A stretch of DNA of 5,905 nucleotides from Flavipsychrobacter sp. (GTDB lineage: Bacteria > Bacteroidota > Bacteroidia > Chitinophagales > Chitinophagaceae), in the NCBI GenBank assembly GCA_021156265.1, contig JAJNBR010000194.1, positions 1-5,905 on the forward strand, given 5' to 3'. Under the pieces are notes generated by a model. The model searched no databases. It saw nothing but the letters and a program-made list of their open reading frames with translations, and was not told the DNA's origin. Positions within the stretch are counted from its first letter, which is position 1; the number at the start of each line of letters is the position of its first letter. Below are positions 5,651 to 5,905 of this stretch, piece by piece. The translations under genes were made by a program, and so were the position numbers.

Positions 5651-5905
5651 ATGACCATAGACAATACGGAATCGCAAATGCGGAAAGGGTTACTGGAATT
5701 ATGCATCCTTGGTATCATCCATAAAGAAAAGGAAGCTTATCCGAGTGATATATTGGAGCAGTTGAAGGAAGCGAAACTGGTGGTACTGGAAGGAACTCTT
5801 TACCCGTTACTTACCCGCCTGAAGAATGCTGGAATGCTTAGTTATCGCTGGGAGGAATCGCCAAGCGGCCCCCCGCGTAAATACTTTGCACTCACTAAGA
5901 CAGGC
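5651..5905 (+). CDS. PadR-family transcriptional regulator, C-terminus cut by window edge
   Basis: The first 85 codons are present and still open at the right edge; family members are usually about 105-115 residues, so little is missing. Seen: the PadR winged helix-turn-helix domain. Residues 9-24 (QMRKGLLELCILGIIH) form helix 1; AYPSDILEQLKEAKL (29-43) is helix 2 and its turn; EGTLYPLLTRLKNAGML (47-63) is the recognition helix, with the family-typical E-G-T-L-Y-P-L-L-x-R-L; and the wing is YRWEES, then SGPPRKYFALTKTG (65-85). It binds DNA as a dimer, usually as a repressor that responds to small molecules or stress. The ATG is supported by the TAnnTTTG element upstream and by the match to the family N-terminus; there is no Shine-Dalgarno sequence, as is usual in this phylum. 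In Bacteroidota, PadR genes of this kind are often followed by a PspC-domain gene, which would lie outside the window. It probably controls its own promoter and perhaps the divergent oxidase gene. Confidence 0.93.
   Translation, partial: MTIDNTESQMRKGLLELCILGIIHKEKEAYPSDILEQLKEAKLVVLEGTLYPLLTRLKNAGMLSYRWEESPSGPPRKYFALTKTG

Overview
The window looks like chromosomal DNA of a member of the Bacteroidota, most likely near Chitinophagaceae. This is inferred from four things: start codons without Shine-Dalgarno sequences, perfect matches to the Bacteroidota -7 promoter consensus TAnnTTTG, a signal peptide ending in 'MAQ', and a PadR-type regulator and outer-membrane barrel whose sequences look typical of that phylum. 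No mobile element, CRISPR array, tRNA or rRNA was found. No complete undescribed system is evident; the strongest unexplained signal is a crowded regulatory region at 5505-5650.

Layout. Everything from 1 to 5504 is read on the minus strand, so transcription runs right to left. First comes a lone FAD-dependent 2-hydroxyacid dehydrogenase of the GlcD/D-lactate dehydrogenase family (4098-5504). After 95 bases comes a small secreted outer-membrane beta-barrel protein (3352-4002). A perfect 14-bp stem-loop with a T-rich tail (3289-3331) follows it and looks like an intrinsic terminator. Only 19 bases past that hairpin starts a tightly packed set of four genes: a sodium:solute symporter (1812-3281), a LOG-family nucleotide phosphoribohydrolase-like protein (1111-1809), a class I SAM-dependent O-methyltransferase (455-1108) and an exported N-acetylglucosaminidase cut by the left edge (1-439). 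Their gaps are 2, 2 and 15 bases, so they are very likely one operon.

At the right end a PadR-family regulator (5651 to the edge) is transcribed divergently from the GlcD-like gene. The 146-bp space between them holds two perfect TAnnTTTG elements, a perfect palindrome on the GlcD side, and two 25-base direct repeats 34 bp apart. Each repeat contains a dyad of the form TACTaTn-N5-CAnArTA. These are probably operator sites, with the PadR protein itself the first candidate to bind them.

How the genes relate: the oxidase and the regulator may be linked through the shared control region. The symporter/LOG/O-methyltransferase/glucosaminidase group has no obvious single pathway; small-molecule or nucleotide salvage together with wall turnover is possible but is only inference.
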